A stretch of 64,000 nt of DNA from Pinus tabuliformis. Its lineage: Eukaryota > Streptophyta > Pinopsida > Pinales > Pinaceae. The translations under genes and the position numbers were made by a program. Of this stretch, positions 44,193-57,110 are shown piece by piece. The notes beneath the pieces were generated by a model, which saw nothing but the letters and a program-made list of their open reading frames with translations, searched no databases and was not told the origin of the DNA. Positions within the stretch are counted from its first letter, which is position 1. Every line of letters starts with the position of its first letter. The stretch is taken from NCBI GenBank assembly GCA_031772625.1, contig CM062816.1:1665149385-1665213384 (forward strand), in the 5' to 3' direction.

Positions 44193-44425
44193 AAGTTGCA
44201 TAAGATCCCAGTTCAAGCAATATTGCCAGAACTTGATAAGGAAGAGAAAATCATATTGGAACCTGGAGCAGTCATGAAAACAAGAACCCGAAAGCTACGA
44301 AATCAATCAGTTTCAGAGTATCTCATCAAGTGGAAGAACTTACCTACTAAAGATTCCACATGGGAGGACAAGAATTTTATATAGAAGCATGAAGAACTAC
44401 TCAAGGGTTGAGGACAACACGTTTT
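44193..44425 (+). pseudogene. Integrase C-terminal chromodomain, copy 3
   Basis: KLHKIPVQAILPELDKEEKI, ILEPGAVMKTRTRKLRNQSV, SEYLIKWKNLPTKDSTWED. This is the chromovirus tail with its aromatic and Trp residues kept, and CGA where copies 1 and 2 have TGA. It joins the RNase H tail at the shared residues KLH. Chromodomains of this group target integration to particular chromatin. A TAG follows KNFI, then a purine-rich tract (GAAGGAGAGGGGCA) and the 3' LTR. Confidence 0.9.
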
Positions 44426-44439
44426 GAAGGAGAGGGGCA

Positions 44440-44771
44440 TGTTAGGTCCCTTTACTACTAGTGTAACCCCTTATTATTATTAGTACAACCCCTTATTATA
44501 TCGTTGTGCCCATGTAGTCCCCACATTGTTATTATTGTGCCCCATAGAAGCCCACTATTGTTATTATTGTGCCCTTACATTATCATTGTTATGTCGGCTC
44601 TGATTATATTATGACCCCTTAGACTCCTATATATAGAAAAGAGGTCCTGTCATTTGTATCATCTAAGAACTGTTCATTTGTGTAATGTAAAGGAGGTTGT
44701 CCCCTCGAAGAGGCTTATTTCTAAGGCATTGATCTATATTTTCTATCTTTTTTTGAGTTGGTTTCATAACA
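44440..44771 (+). repeat. 3' LTR of the rearranged chromovirus
   Basis: TGTTAGGTCC...CATAACA, 332 bp, TATATATA at 44628-44635, preceded by polypurine GGAGAGGGGCA. The right flank (ATTTGTATTGCAAATTGC) belongs to the interior of the large element. No clear TSD could be paired with the left side because the left LTR is preceded by another element body. Confidence 0.9.
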
Positions 44772-47700
44772 ATTTGTATTGCAAATTGCATGTCAAGATC
44801 AATGGAATATTACACCTAATCCTTAGTGGAACCTTCCTCAAACATATGTCATTTGACTCTATATTATAATACGTTGGGTATATGGTTTGAATGAAGATAT
44901 GATTCAAGATGTGTCTTCCTCACGAAGCCAACGTAGGCTACTGGAAAACCTAATTTATGTGATAACAATCCTAATACGAATTTATCTTATAGCACTAGTC
45001 TTAGCATATATAAGTGTATATGTGTTATACTTCGCATATTCCAGAGCAGTGATTTACTTGGTTGTAGGGAGCATCTACTGGCTGAGAATCCTGAGCTCTG
45101 TGTGTTTATAAAGAGAGGATAGTGTAGATTGTGAGTCTAATATCGCCATCAAGAACATAATAGGGAGAAATCTAGCCAACCTTCAATAATTTCTGAGAAG
45201 CCATGTTCACTGGCACCCGTTTTCTATGACCAAAAACATGCAATAAGGTCTTTTTCACTTTTTTTGGATTGTCGCAGGTGATAACCATGTTCAAGAGATG
45301 GTGCAGTGACAAGGACCACCATGAACAAGGTTTGGTTGAAAAACAAACAAAGGTAAACAGGGAGTATCTATTATCATTAAGGTTGGAATCATGAGGTATT
45401 TGAGGTGAAATTCATGGACTTTATGTGCAGGAGCTACGATAAAAGTCAACATAAGAATTTATAATCCACAAATAATATATTATATTAACATTAACGTATG
45501 AAATCAGGGCTGCTATTGGGCCTGTGTCTAGCCATAGTTGTTGTTTTGTTGAGATGCATGCTTATGACGATATTTTAAAGTGGTGACTCTTAGTTAAAAT
45601 CTGGTTAACTAAACATGGGCAATATTGATGCCAATAGATGTTTAGATCAAGAAATAGAAGAGTCATTGATTGGTGGGGATATCAACTCGGTATGCAGCAT
45701 GGATAAGAAGCTCCTCAATGGAAGAACGATCACCCTCCCATCCTTCCACATGAATCGATTCTTGTTACATAAATCGTGATTCTTTATTTCCTCCTACACT
45801 GGTGGAGAAAGCAACATTTTCTTTGATTTCCATTGGAAGGCATGAACACCGACTTGGATGATTATAAACTATGTTTTGTGGGTAAAGTAACCACACACAC
45901 TGGATTAAAGGAGAAACGGTCATGACACTGTGGTTTCCTCTGTTCGCTTCTGCTTTACCATAGGTATGCGAGTGGGCACCAAGCCAACAATACGTTTTCT
46001 ATCGAAATATTGAAGAAAATATTGGATAACGATTATCCTCACCCTTAGTTAGAGTAAATTATCTTATCCCTACAATACACATAGATAGGGAAAGAAAAGC
46101 CGACTTTTTGGCTTGTGAATATAGCAATGTTATCCATAAAAAGCTGGTAAAAGAAGAACGTGTCATGGTGTGATAGTAATAGAGTATAAGGTTGTTATTT
46201 CTATTTTTTAAGCAGAATATCACCATGTTCGAGCAAAACCAAATGATGGGTTACTTTCCCAACAAAATTTTTAACATTGCTCCTTTCATTAGATAGGGTA
46301 CCTATCTGGTGGTGGTAGGATGATGATTATATGTGGATAAAGATGACCATACATCATATTTTATTTCGAATTCATGAATGGATAAGAGCGGGAAAGGATA
46401 ATTCAAATCCATATAGACAATAGTGTGTTAAAACTCCTATGCTTTAGAGAAACGCATAAATAAGTGAGCTCAGTTTGGAATGAGCTATCTCGACCTCAAG
46501 CTGTGAGAGTCGAGCCTAAGTGAGGCCAAAAGTAAGAGAATTCTTACCTTTGACTGTAAATATGAAATACAGAGGATTGGTCATGTGGAGGTAAAAATGG
46601 TGTGAATATCCTTCCTTTGAGGTTCATTCGTTATTATAAATATGTATCGTCATTGTTCAAATATCAAAACTCCAACATACATTTTAACAATATTCATCTT
46701 CAACATATATTGTGAGATTTCATTTTTCTCCAACCATTAATAGGTGAATTCCAATGATTTATTGACGCGTGGTGCAAGGAAATTTCCAGCGATGGAGTTC
46801 AATGAACGATTAGAGTAATAAATGCCAAACTGCATGAGATGACGGGCGTGGAAAAAAATACTATGGCGATAATTCTTGATCTGCATATTATATGTTAAAA
46901 TAATGTTTAGATCACTTGACACAGTTAAAAAGATCAAGTAAATATCATGTTAGGCATTGAAATTTGGCATTGCAGAACTACGTAATTTTTCTAGTTTAGA
47001 CTGGCATGACTAGGGGAAGAGATTAAAAAAATATGAAAAAATTTCATCGTAATGAGAGCGGAGCATTTTTTCTTCGTATCTAATTCTGAATGTGAGTTTT
47101 CCATGATAGGAACAAATCCATACCATAAATCCTGTTACAAGGAAATCTAACATCACAAATGTGATGTCTGTAACCATTTTGGATGTAGATAGCAGTGGAA
47201 ATGAAAAAAAAAAGGTTTTTAAAAATCTAGAAGCCAAAACAGGAGTCACGTATCTTGATTTATGTTTAGAATTCCACTTTAAATTATGCGGACATGAAAT
47301 ATAATAGCTCATAAAATTTGATTTCTTACTTTTGAAATCCCCCACAGTAAATTTTGTGATGCATTTAAAATTGTGGTTTTTATCTGAGAATGACTAGATA
47401 GTCACCTAATGTTGTAATGAAATTGATTGTTTCAACGCATTCAGATATTGTTCTAATTTACACAAACCATATAAGATACTTGGGTATCTATAGTTCAATG
47501 ATCAATATCGTGAGATAAGATTTTTGATCTTTTAATATTCTGCTACAAACAAAATCTACGGGCCAAAGTCCTTGAATGCAATAAGAAAAAATCAAACTCA
47601 TGCATTTATTAGCCTATCTTGACATCCATGAGCATACATATGCATTGAGAGCATTAGATTAAAGAATGGAAACTTGGGAGAGTGTTGATATTTTTTCCAT

Positions 47701-50700
47701 GTAAATGGCTAAGCATAGAAAGATGGCACTATTAATATATAGCGTAGGACATATTTTAATGTGATAACATTTAATGTGTTTAGGTTCGCATTGAGTTTAT
47801 TCCTTAGTGTAAAAATTAGAGGCATTGGAGTGAAAACGCTGCATTATTTTCTTAACATCAAATAGTGCGTTCATTCTCTAATAGAGAAACATTTGCATTT
47901 AGGGTTTTATGCTCTAATTCATTGCAATGTTTATTCATTGCTACAGGGTTTATTTAAGTTCATTAATGCAATAAAATGGTTTGGTATGTTGGTCAGAAAG
48001 ATTGGAGAAATATACAAACTCGTTGTTTTACTATTCTCCTATATAATTAATGCAAGCTCTTTGAGACATGGTAGAGCTTAAATTATGAAATAAGATTTTC
48101 AAGTGGCAGTAACGAATGATGTATGGATGTGTTATAACCTGAATGTAATTATAACCTATTCATGTTATATGAACTTATATGAAGTATAGGAGCATTGATT
48201 TCATCAAATGATATTCATAGTTGTGGCAATTATGGAGAAATTCATATTAGGAAATGAAATTTTATCCATGAAAAGAAACAAAAAGTGATATGATTTGTAT
48301 GTAGGAGAGTTAGTGGACTTAATAAAATTGTTTGTCAAGGATGTGGATTCTTTTAGTCCATTTTTAAAGAATAATGCATGCAGTAAAGCATATTGGCAAG
48401 TGTGGCTTGCATTTAAGACATGGACATTGCTTGGTTTCTTTTACGATAAATCTGCTACCAAAATTAAGCAGTGAAACATTATTAGCATGTATGAATTATT
48501 AGGTGATTATGATAAGCAACAACGAGATGAAAACTATGAGAAATTCTCATATTTTAAACAATAGATTAATCACACCTTGAAAGGGTTATAGTCAGATTGG
48601 AGGATTAACTAGTAGGTATTAATTTCTACTGTTATATGAAAATCCTTATAACTAACTCATTAAGGCCTACTTAACTATCTTCCATAATAAACAAATGGCG
48701 AAAAAGGAAGATGGTAGATTGGGAAGATAAATGCCATAGAATATCATACTTTTGGTGAGAGAGGTGTGATGATGGTATGATAATCATCCACTCTCAAATG
48801 TTTTATAGCATAATAAACTGTGGATACAGTGCAATTAACAAGGTATACTAGTTAATAATTACTATCATGTCAAAGGTTATGCACAAATTGTAGTCCACTA
48901 CTATGTTTTTATCATAACATCTAATGTAAAGATGGTTATGGAAGAGGTCTTACCCTGTTAGGTATTGACCATGAGCCTCTGTAATAAGTATGGCCTATTA
49001 GTAAGATATGGTTAGTAGATGGTTTTTGAATGTGTATGTATTAAGAGATGGTTATCTCGAGATGTTGATTGAGAAAGCTTGTGAGCATTTTAAACATTGA
49101 TGTAATTGACATATATCATTAGTTGGCGTCAATAGAGGAAGCCCATGTTGCATCATTGTTTTATTATTGTATGATACATATAGTCATGCATTTTCATGGA
49201 TTGTTTGGTGTATTGTTATCCTAAGCCTAGTTAAGGGGTCACCAAGATAAACTTTTTGTGGAAAGGATCATGCTAAAATCTACACATAATAATGAGGCAT
49301 ATTGATTTTCCATGTAAACAGATGGGTGTACAATATTACAGCCATATAACAATATTGTAGTTATCATTTGATTGGTGAAAGATTTCAAGCATCAATGCAA
49401 TGAAAGAGTCTTGAGTTTAATGGATTGTTGGAATTATCTTGCAACCCATGACGAATTCCAGTATTGGTTTTGGTTTGTTAGGAAAATTATATAGAACTCA
49501 TTTTACAACAACCTTAAAGATCTGGCTATCCCAATACCTATAAAAGGGGAGAAATCTGCAAAATAAAAGAACATGATTGACATACTGAAGTATTGATCCA
49601 ACAATTATTAAACTATGAGCTAATAGTCTACTTAAGATGCAAATATGCATGAATACATACTATATCACTAATATTGTGTTACAATCACATGAAATCTGAA
49701 AATGATTTACACTTGACAAAACTTTCTCTGATTACAGAAATGAACCATGATCATACAAATTCCTTTTCAACTGAGTAGAGTTGTTTTAATTGCTAGAAAA
49801 AAGATAAAATAATGTTTGGCATGATACTAAAATGGAAGGAAAATATGTGGACAAAGATTTTGTCATGCAGGTGATACCATTGGAATGGTATGATGGGCTA
49901 TAACATACATGGTACTATGTACAATAGTACATATGGTACCTATATGACTACATATGTTGCATGTTTGAAATATGATATGTATATCAGTGTGTATAATATA
50001 CATTGTGTGCAGGTATGCATGAAGACATTGGGTAGATGTCTGGCGAGACAACCGACTGGTTGGTTGCACAGAAGATGGAAAGTAAGAAGTGGTTCAAGGA
50101 TAAGTAACCATGGTTAAGTTTGGCATACATACATATATGATGAATATATATATATATTTCTATGTGAACTAATCTATTATGATGTTGCAGACATATTGAT
50201 TTGGAAAATATGCTAACAAATGTGTTGTATGTAGAGAAACTACAAGAAGAAGGTGTTAAAAAAAGAACAAAAAGGCTTGGAAGAATGCTAGAAGTGAACA
50301 TGCACTCTTCAGATAAAATGAAAATTGAGAAATAGTTGCTTTAGTAATATCAAGTAACATACTATGATATGTATCATAGTTAAAATTTTGCATCTATAAA
50401 TTCTTACAAATGGTTTGAAAGCAATGTTACAGGTATCTATGAAAGGAGAACACTCATTGATACTGATGTAGCTATAGAAGAGGAGAAACCTTTGTGACTA
50501 ATGTATCTATGGAAGAGGAGCACTCTTGGTGAACAATGTAGCTATGGAAGAGGAGTACTCCTATTGACCTATGTACATCGGAAAAATTGCATCGGATGGC
50601 AGAGCCATTAGAGTTGTTGATTCAGAAACCAGCTACCTATGAATGAGGACATGATGTAATTATATAGCAAGGACAATGTAAAATTTAGGGTGGGGGGGAG

Positions 50701-50702
50701 TA
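44772..50702 (+). other. Interior of the large element, no recognised coding region
   Basis: The reading frames I checked on the plus strand gave no gag, protease, RT, RNase H or integrase motif, and stops are frequent. The minus-strand frames (for example 47010-47345) are hydrophobic and AT-driven. Near the 3' end, GTAGCTATGGAAGAGGAG-like units repeat three to four times (50469-50556). The interior ends in a polypurine tract. It looks like non-coding carrier sequence of a non-autonomous element. Confidence 0.6.
50687..50702 (+). other. Polypurine tract of the large element
   Basis: AGGGTGGGGGGGAGTA lies immediately before TGTAACACCC of the 3' LTR. It is where plus-strand DNA synthesis would be primed, and it fixes the element orientation. 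Confidence 0.85.
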
Positions 50703-52153
50703 TGTAACACCCCTCCCTTATGTGATAAATTATTGTAAACCTATGATGAGTTAAAGCTAGGTGTGATATACTCCCTTGTGTGTTAAATGATTGTAAACCT
50801 AAGCTAAGGAAAATTAGGTGTGATACCCTCCTTTGTGGGTTAAAATATTCTAAACCTAAGCCCAGGAAAGCTAGGTGATATGTAATATGAAAAGAAAATG
50901 TATTATTAACTAAATTAATAAATGAAATCACTTGGAGGGTGGAGCACCAAGAGAGAGGAGATTCTTGCCAAATCCCATTGAGGAATGGGATAGAGATGAA
51001 TCTTTCATGATAAAGCTCCTAGATGTAATTCTAGATAAGCTTTGATGGATTGGAGATCCATCGGATGGATGGGAGATAAAGATCCATTGGAAATAATATC
51101 ATTGTGAGAGATAAAGGCAAGATTTTACAAGGAAAAGCTTCATGGGAGGTAAAGGCAAGATTTTCCAAAAAATACCTAGGAAAATGGAACATAAAAGTGG
51201 GACACCGCTAATGGAAACTAAATCATGAAAGAGGGTATTAAATATCTAGTGCATTGATCAATTGAGGATAGTTCATTGTTGTCAAGAACTTCGAATCAGG
51301 GGGAATCAGAGGTGATTCATGGTTTGGTGGTGGTGCTCCTCCCTCCAAGTGATTGTTTTATATGGATTCACATGCGTGGAATGTTTTGTATGTTGGTCTC
51401 TTACCTTTCATGTGATTATTTTATTTGATTCAGTATTGGATATGTTTCCCCATCTTGGCTTATGTGTTAGTATGATGCTATCTATATTTATGTGATGGAT
51501 TCTATTCTTATGCCTGTGAATGAGTAGGATATCAAATGAATCTAATGGCGATCTTCATTATGTTAGTGAAGGAACCTTTAATGTTATATAAAGCCTCTAG
51601 TTAACATGGAAAATAGTGGTAGATGCTTGCAAATCATTATGGTATAATGTAAGTAATGGAATAGTCTATGGTGGAAGGATTATCTATTGCACAGATACTC
51701 AATGAGGCTAGATTGCATTATGTATTTTTTTAGAAGCTATCTTATTACGGAACTTATGGAATATTACTATGCATGTGGTTAACTAATTTAATATCTTTTA
51801 TATATTTTATGCATACATATGGTAATTAGGCATGAGATATAGATGCATGCAAAACCGTTAGGAGGTAAGTTCTATATAATCCAATAGACGAGGATTTCAT
51901 TACCATGCATGTCACCAGAGGTTTTATGGTTGCATGTTATATCTCCTTCTTTCCTTCAAATTGTAGTTGTGTTATAGAAATCAACTGATGAAGATGATAT
52001 GATGTGTCTATGGTATAAATCTCCTTCTTGAAGGTGATATAGTAGTCTCACTAGGGGAGAGGAACATGGAACCTTAACTATGTATAAGGAAATTTAAAAT
52101 TTTTTTAGGTGATTTGGGCTTATTTTCCGGATAGGCCATGGAGGTTCATTACA
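50703..52153 (+). repeat. 3' LTR of the large element
   Basis: 1451 bp, TGTAACACCC...TTCATTACA, collinear with 39317-40768 including the three 57-bp 5' repeats and TATATAAA at 51585-51592. The minus-strand frame 50608-50931 is a shadow of these repeats. Confidence 0.9.
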
Positions 52154-53425
52154 TTCGTGGCTACCTCAATCTATTTCACATCTCCTCTGCGTTTTGGTGC
52201 TAGAATCAACCAACTTAAACCTTTAGTAGCCAACAAGAATAGGAGGGGTGATAAGGGAATCCTTGTCTTAGGCCTCTTTGAGTATGGAAGAAATGGGAAG
52301 CTACCCCATTTATTAGAACTATAAAACTTGCATTTGTGACAACCCCATGACCTAATTAATAAATAAATATCAAAACCAAAATGGCTAAGCAGTAGTCGAA
52401 GGTAGATTCGACTGATTATGTCATATACCTTGGACATATAATTTTTTTGCAATCATACATAAGGTTGTGCATTTCTTCTTAAGCAACTCCTATGGCCTCA
52501 TGAATTTGACGCCCACCTAGAAAACCAAAATGTTCCCTAGAAATGTTCTTTGATAAAATGGGCTTGAGGCTAGTAGCAATGATTTTGTATATTATTTTAT
52601 AGATGTTGTTGCATAGAGATATTGGTCTAAATTCCTAAAAAGATTGTGGATCATCATTCTTCTGGATTAAGTCCAAGATGGTAGAGTTGAAAGGATCCTA
52701 TATTTGACCCTAAATCCTTGATTCCTCCACTACTCGAAGTAAATCATCTCCTATTAGCCCAAAAAGTGTTGGAAAAACTCAACATTCCATCCATCAGGCC
52801 CTAGACTATTATCTTTCTGCATGGATTTGATGACACCTTCCACATCCCATTTTTTTATTGGGACAATTATATGGTCATTGTCTTGCTCCTCCATGAACCT
52901 TGGGAAAAATTGGGAAACATATATTACTTCTACAATTTGTGCTTCTTCAGGTTCTCTTTAAAGGGTTTTGAAGTGGTATTTCCCCAATGAGGCTAATTCT
53001 TTAAAGGATTTTTCTATATATGACCATTTGTTCTCTCCATTTCCCAGATGGTATTTATATCATTTTTTCCTCTAGCAGAATTTAAAAAAAACATAGAATT
53101 TTCATCAGCACTAGCAAACCATATAGCTCTACTTTTCAATCTCGATTTCTCTTCTTTTTCCTTTAATATATTTCTTTTGGAAAAGTTCTTGTTTCTTTAT
53201 TATTTCTCTTGTTTCTTCTAATTAATACTTGTCCCCCTCTAGGCTTTCCATTCTCTCCAATTCTTCTTTAATACCTTTTATATATTTCTCCTCCCTTAGC
53301 CTTTTTTGTTTCACCCAATTGCTAGTTGCAAGTTACATTATTTTGAGGTTATCCATAATTTGTTGGGATATGGAGGGTCCTTGATTTGGGTTGTACAGAT
53401 TCCAAGAAGCCTTTATTGTCTCATT

Positions 53426-54110
53426 CTAGGTCTCCTCCTGGATCCAAGAGAGATTAAATTTGAATGGGCTTCTAGGCTTCCCACTGCTCCCTTTTAGTTC
53501 AAGAAAGATTGGGAAATGGGCATACTTTGCACCCACCCCCACCCATTGTTGGAAAAGTGATATTATGTTGCTCAAGTTTTTAGCCATGACGAAATGATCC
53601 AACCTCTTGGGCACCCGAGCTAAGTCTTTGTGTTTGTTCCTCCACACTAGTTTATATTTGATTAGGTTTATATCTATCATCTTACTATAAATTAGTTTTC
53701 TTATGAAGAAATCAACCAAAGGATAAACTTGTGCCTAAGGTCCCCATGTTTCAAACATACCCAAGGAGAAATTTGAATCCCATCCCACCACCACATCTGG
53801 GCCATTCTTGAAATATTTTGACAAGAGGGAGTTCTAGAAAGAGACCCTATCTTTGCATGGGCCATAAATACTGATAATATAGAGGTCCATGCTTAAATAT
53901 GAGTAGACATCCACGTCGAGAACAAGTTCTAAGCTCCAAGAATTTATGAGCCTAAAACAAATAACTTTGAAGCCCATTTCTAGACCCACTAATCTTTCCT
54001 TCGCATCAGAGGTCATGAACAACCATCCTTGGAGAAATTTATTGAGTGAATCCAACATAATTTCCCCATTTCCTAAGGTTTCCTCAAGCATTATAACATC
54101 TATGACAGAG
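53426..54110 (-). pseudogene. Endonuclease domain of the minus-strand LINE
   Basis: MLEETLGNGE (54091) holds the catalytic Glu in place of QET. Next come LQGWLFMTSDAKERLVGLEM, LINSWSLELVLDVDVYSYL and ISIYGPCKDRVSF. After a frame change it gives MIDINLIKYKLVWRNK, PKRLDHFVMAKNLSN and a YAHFPIFLELKGSSGKPRSP stretch equivalent to SDHxPI. Order and spacing match plant LINE endonucleases, but it is broken by frame changes near 53830 and 53720. Confidence 0.85.
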
Positions 54111-54132
54111 TCCTTAATAAGCCTTTTAATTG

Positions 54133-56275
54133 CTATCTTCTTGTAGGTGCTAGAAAACCCTCTGGAATTGAATGGAAAAACAATAATTTGGAAACCTCCC
54201 CAGGGTCTTGTGCCACTTTAATTTCCCCTTTCATAGAAATATTTTTCCCATTAGCTATATCATTTTTGGCTTTTAATTGTGCTCTAGAGATATTAGATGT
54301 TTTGCCTCTAGTTTTCAGTGTTCCTGTTGGAATTGGAACTTCTACAAGTCCCCCTACATGATCACTAGATACCTTGTTTTTATCCCTGAGGTGAATATTA
54401 TAGTGAGAGGAAAAGGAAGACATGGGAGGGGATATAAAAGGCTTCCAGACATGATGGGGTATAACATGATGGTTTACAACAGGTATGGAGGTTATAATAT
54501 TCTCTGAGCCATTTGACAGACTACAATGTAGAGAAATATCTGGGATTTTTGTCCTATCGGGACCAAGACTTCAACCAACATCAAGAAAGGAGTGAATAAT
54601 AGAGTAAAAATAAGAGAATGGGTGTAAGATGCTACCCACTGGTTAAGGGTGAGGATCAAATGTTTTTTTGGTAGCCTACACTTCAACTTGACAATAATTC
54701 CTAAGGACCTCTTAGTGCAATATATCCTACAGAGTTTCAACTTCCACCTCCATCACGATGCGACAAATATCCCTCTATTCACCAACTTCTTGAATCCTAT
54801 TGGCCTCTTTTTCATCGAGCTCTTCAACTCCCTCCTCTCTTGTAATGCTTCGTTTCCTTATCCTTCTTCAAAATCCCGAAGGATAACCCTAAGCTAGATG
54901 GCTATGTTTATGGCACTGCTAGAAATGGAAGGGAAGTTATTCATGATATATTAACTGAGATTCCATATACCCTTGAAGGTGTAGATCAATTTTCTCATAC
55001 AATCCTTCTCTTTGGTCCAACATTACTAGAATTCTAGCCACTATCCTGGTTCTTGTAACCATGAAAAACATATTTGCTTCTAAAAATAGGTCCAATTTGT
55101 TTTCGATAGACCTAAAAAAATCTTCTATCAGAGTTGAGAAGGAAGGGATGGCAAGTGAACCCACATTGTCACCTCCTTGAGTTTTTCTCATTTTTCATCG
55201 AAAAGGGGAGTCCTTTTTTTGAATAAAATTGGAGACGAATGAATATTTAGTTCTTCTTGAGAACCCATTCTAAAGCCTCATATTTGTTAAAATAAACCAT
55301 GAACCATCCACGAGTTAAGTTCATAACCTCAGATTCATTTTCTAGGGCCTCCCTCCAAGGCTTTGATATCCACTCTGTAATATAGCTTGGTGTGAAATAT
55401 TTTCTTTTTTCTCTCCCAACAATGATTAATTCAATTTGAATGTCAACCTAAGGACTAAATTAGGGTTTTCTACCTTTTTTATAATACATTTTCCCTTCCT
55501 CCTCTTCGATCCAAATCTTTGGGAGTTCTCTTTCTCTACGTCTCCTCGCTGACAATATTTCCCTTAAGATTAAATCTGACCATTTGAGGGTTATTTTTGT
55601 TGTGGGCCTCCTTTTTATAAAATTGGCCTTGAAAACCCCCAAATCCCTTCAAAAATTTTCTCTCCCTCTTAGCGTTATCCAGAGATATCCATTGAAGCCC
55701 CCAGGAGGCCAATAATTTTATAGTGCCAATTTTCCTTTCCTGAGATCATCTGACTGGTATGTCCTTCAGGAATAGCTCCTCTCATACTTAAAAACCCTAT
55801 TATTCTCCACCCTTTGTGACTAAGAAATCTACCAACCTATATTCTCATGAGAAATCCTTTGAGGTGCCTTCTAGTCAAGGGTATCTTACAACTGGGACCT
55901 CATTATGGACATATTTCGAAGAGAGTGGTCGAACAAATCATTGGGTTTCTCCCTTTCCCTTAAAACTCAGAGAGCCAGGAATACAATTCTTTAGGCTCTC
56001 ATTGCCCCATAAACCACAACTCTTGACTATGTCCTCTAAACCACCAATAAACACAAGATCCTTAAATTGAATGCAATAAATTTTGGTGGTTTTGTGGAAC
56101 TTACCAATATTTTCATTTCTAAGAGAGATTGCTCCCAATATTTCACTGGTATAACTTGAAAGTCATGTTGAGGTATGACTGCTTCCCATAAAGACGCCCT
56201 TTTGAGAGAAACCTTACCATCATCCAAAAAACTAGATTCGCCTTCCAGCGATAGCTCCTGCCCAGAGAAAACCAT
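54133..56275 (-). pseudogene. ORF1 of the minus-strand LINE
   Basis: Fragments in several frames: FIGGLEDIVKSCGLWG region (56138-55938), Arg-rich FIKRRPTTKITLKWSDL (55625 region), IVARILVMLDQREGLYEKID then ESQLIYHE (about 55050-54940), and a basic C-terminal stretch (54423-54133). The QREGLYEKI/ESQLIYHE region resembles the segment before the zinc knuckle in plant LINE ORF1, but no clear CCHC is visible. The assignment rests mainly on position before the endonuclease. Confidence 0.5.
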
Positions 56276-56802
56276 TGATAGTTGGGGATCTAGCTAAAAA
56301 CCTCACCTTGTCTAGGTTTTGTTGAGTAAGCTCTAGTCCCAAAACCGTCAAAATATCATCTGACTCAAGTTCCAAGTTTGAAAAACTCTTTAGGCCACCA
56401 TTTTCCCTCTTATGTAAAACATATTTTTACTTCACCACCTAAGACCTTCCTCTAGCTGCCTATGCCTTTTCCACACAGTGAAAATATGGAAGGTATAACT
56501 GTTCTTTTCCAAAAGCTGAAGGCGATTCACACTACAAATGATGTTTGTGAAAACCCTGAAGCCACCCTCTTCCCACCTCTTACCATGCATAGATAAAGGT
56601 CTGATGCAATCTACCAGCTATATTGTTAGAAAAACCATGTTGCAGTAAACCCTAGGAGTCTAGTGCAAGAAACCCTAAGCTCCATTTTTCTTCAGGACAT
56701 TGTTTTTCCATGAATATCAATATAATCATTATTATATATTTATTAATACCAACATTAATATTAATGTAAAATCCATAACATAGACATCCATCGAGGTATA
56801 TC

Positions 56803-57110
56803 GACCACATTTACTAATGTGGTCATGTATGTGATTGATATATGCCTATCCGCATATATCAACCATTTTTATTAATAAATGTGGTTGATATTTTATTATA
56901 TTAAACATTTAATGCATATTTTAGTATATTAATATTTATATTAAATTAATTAATATATTTATATTTATATTAGTATTTAAATTAATATTTATTTATATAA
57001 TACTTAATACATAATTAATATATCAATATTTAATATTAGGGTTTATAATATTAAATTCATAATATAGCTTATATTAAGTTGACACTTACGACCACATTTA
57101 TTAATGTGGT
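56803..57110. repeat. Three related palindromes (ACCACATTTATTAATGTGGT type)
   Basis: 56803-56824 (GACCACATTTACTAATGTGG + TC) and 57091-57110 (ACCACATTTATTAATGTGGT) are near-perfect inverted repeats with 8-9-bp arms. 56856-56891 is a longer one with ATATCAACC/GGTTGATAT arms. They lie within 310 bp of AT-rich DNA. No transposase or TSD seen. Confidence 0.8.

Larger units (their letters stand above)
39312..52158 (+). mobile_element. Large LTR retrotransposon inserted in the minus-strand LINE, with diverged 5-bp TSD
   Basis: LTRs at 39317-40768 and 50703-52153 flank an interior with a primer-binding site, a polypurine tract and a nested chromovirus derivative. TTTTT (39312-39316) and TTCGT (52154-52158) are the diverged target copies; the LINE reading frame is restored when the element and one target copy are removed. 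Excluding the nested 41188-44771 segment, the interior is about 6.3 kb and shows no gag, protease, RT or integrase motif in any frame I checked. It therefore fits a non-autonomous large derivative. Strand is set by primer site and polypurine tract. Confidence 0.85.
52154..56700 (-). mobile_element. Minus-strand LINE, upstream half (ORF1, endonuclease, RT up to the insertion)
   Basis: Reading down from about 56700: ORF1-like frames, endonuclease (54110-53430) and RT. RT shows LINGVASHFFHTQRGLRQG-like sequence and PLSPLLFLLATKGLSWLI (about 52220-52330), then KRRGDVK, stop, IEVATN at the insertion point. The RT resumes at 39316 with IFIMHLLFLDD. Stops and frame changes occur throughout. The 5' end is not sharply defined; low-complexity AT-rich sequence begins at about 56710. 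This LINE differs in sequence from the one at 27217. Confidence 0.85.

Noticed and set aside
45640..45760. LINE endonuclease-like motif (LIGGDINSV) in the large element interior
   Set aside because: Only a short match, with no neighbouring endonuclease motif in any frame.
47010..47345. 111-aa hydrophobic minus-strand frame as a membrane protein
   Set aside because: Phe/Ile/Lys-rich composition typical of AT-rich DNA, no start context or homologue recognised, inside a non-coding LTR-element interior.
50608..50931. 107-aa minus-strand frame at the 3' LTR boundary
   Set aside because: It reads through the 57-bp LTR repeats in antisense (LGL.YFN/LGLQSFNTQ pattern).
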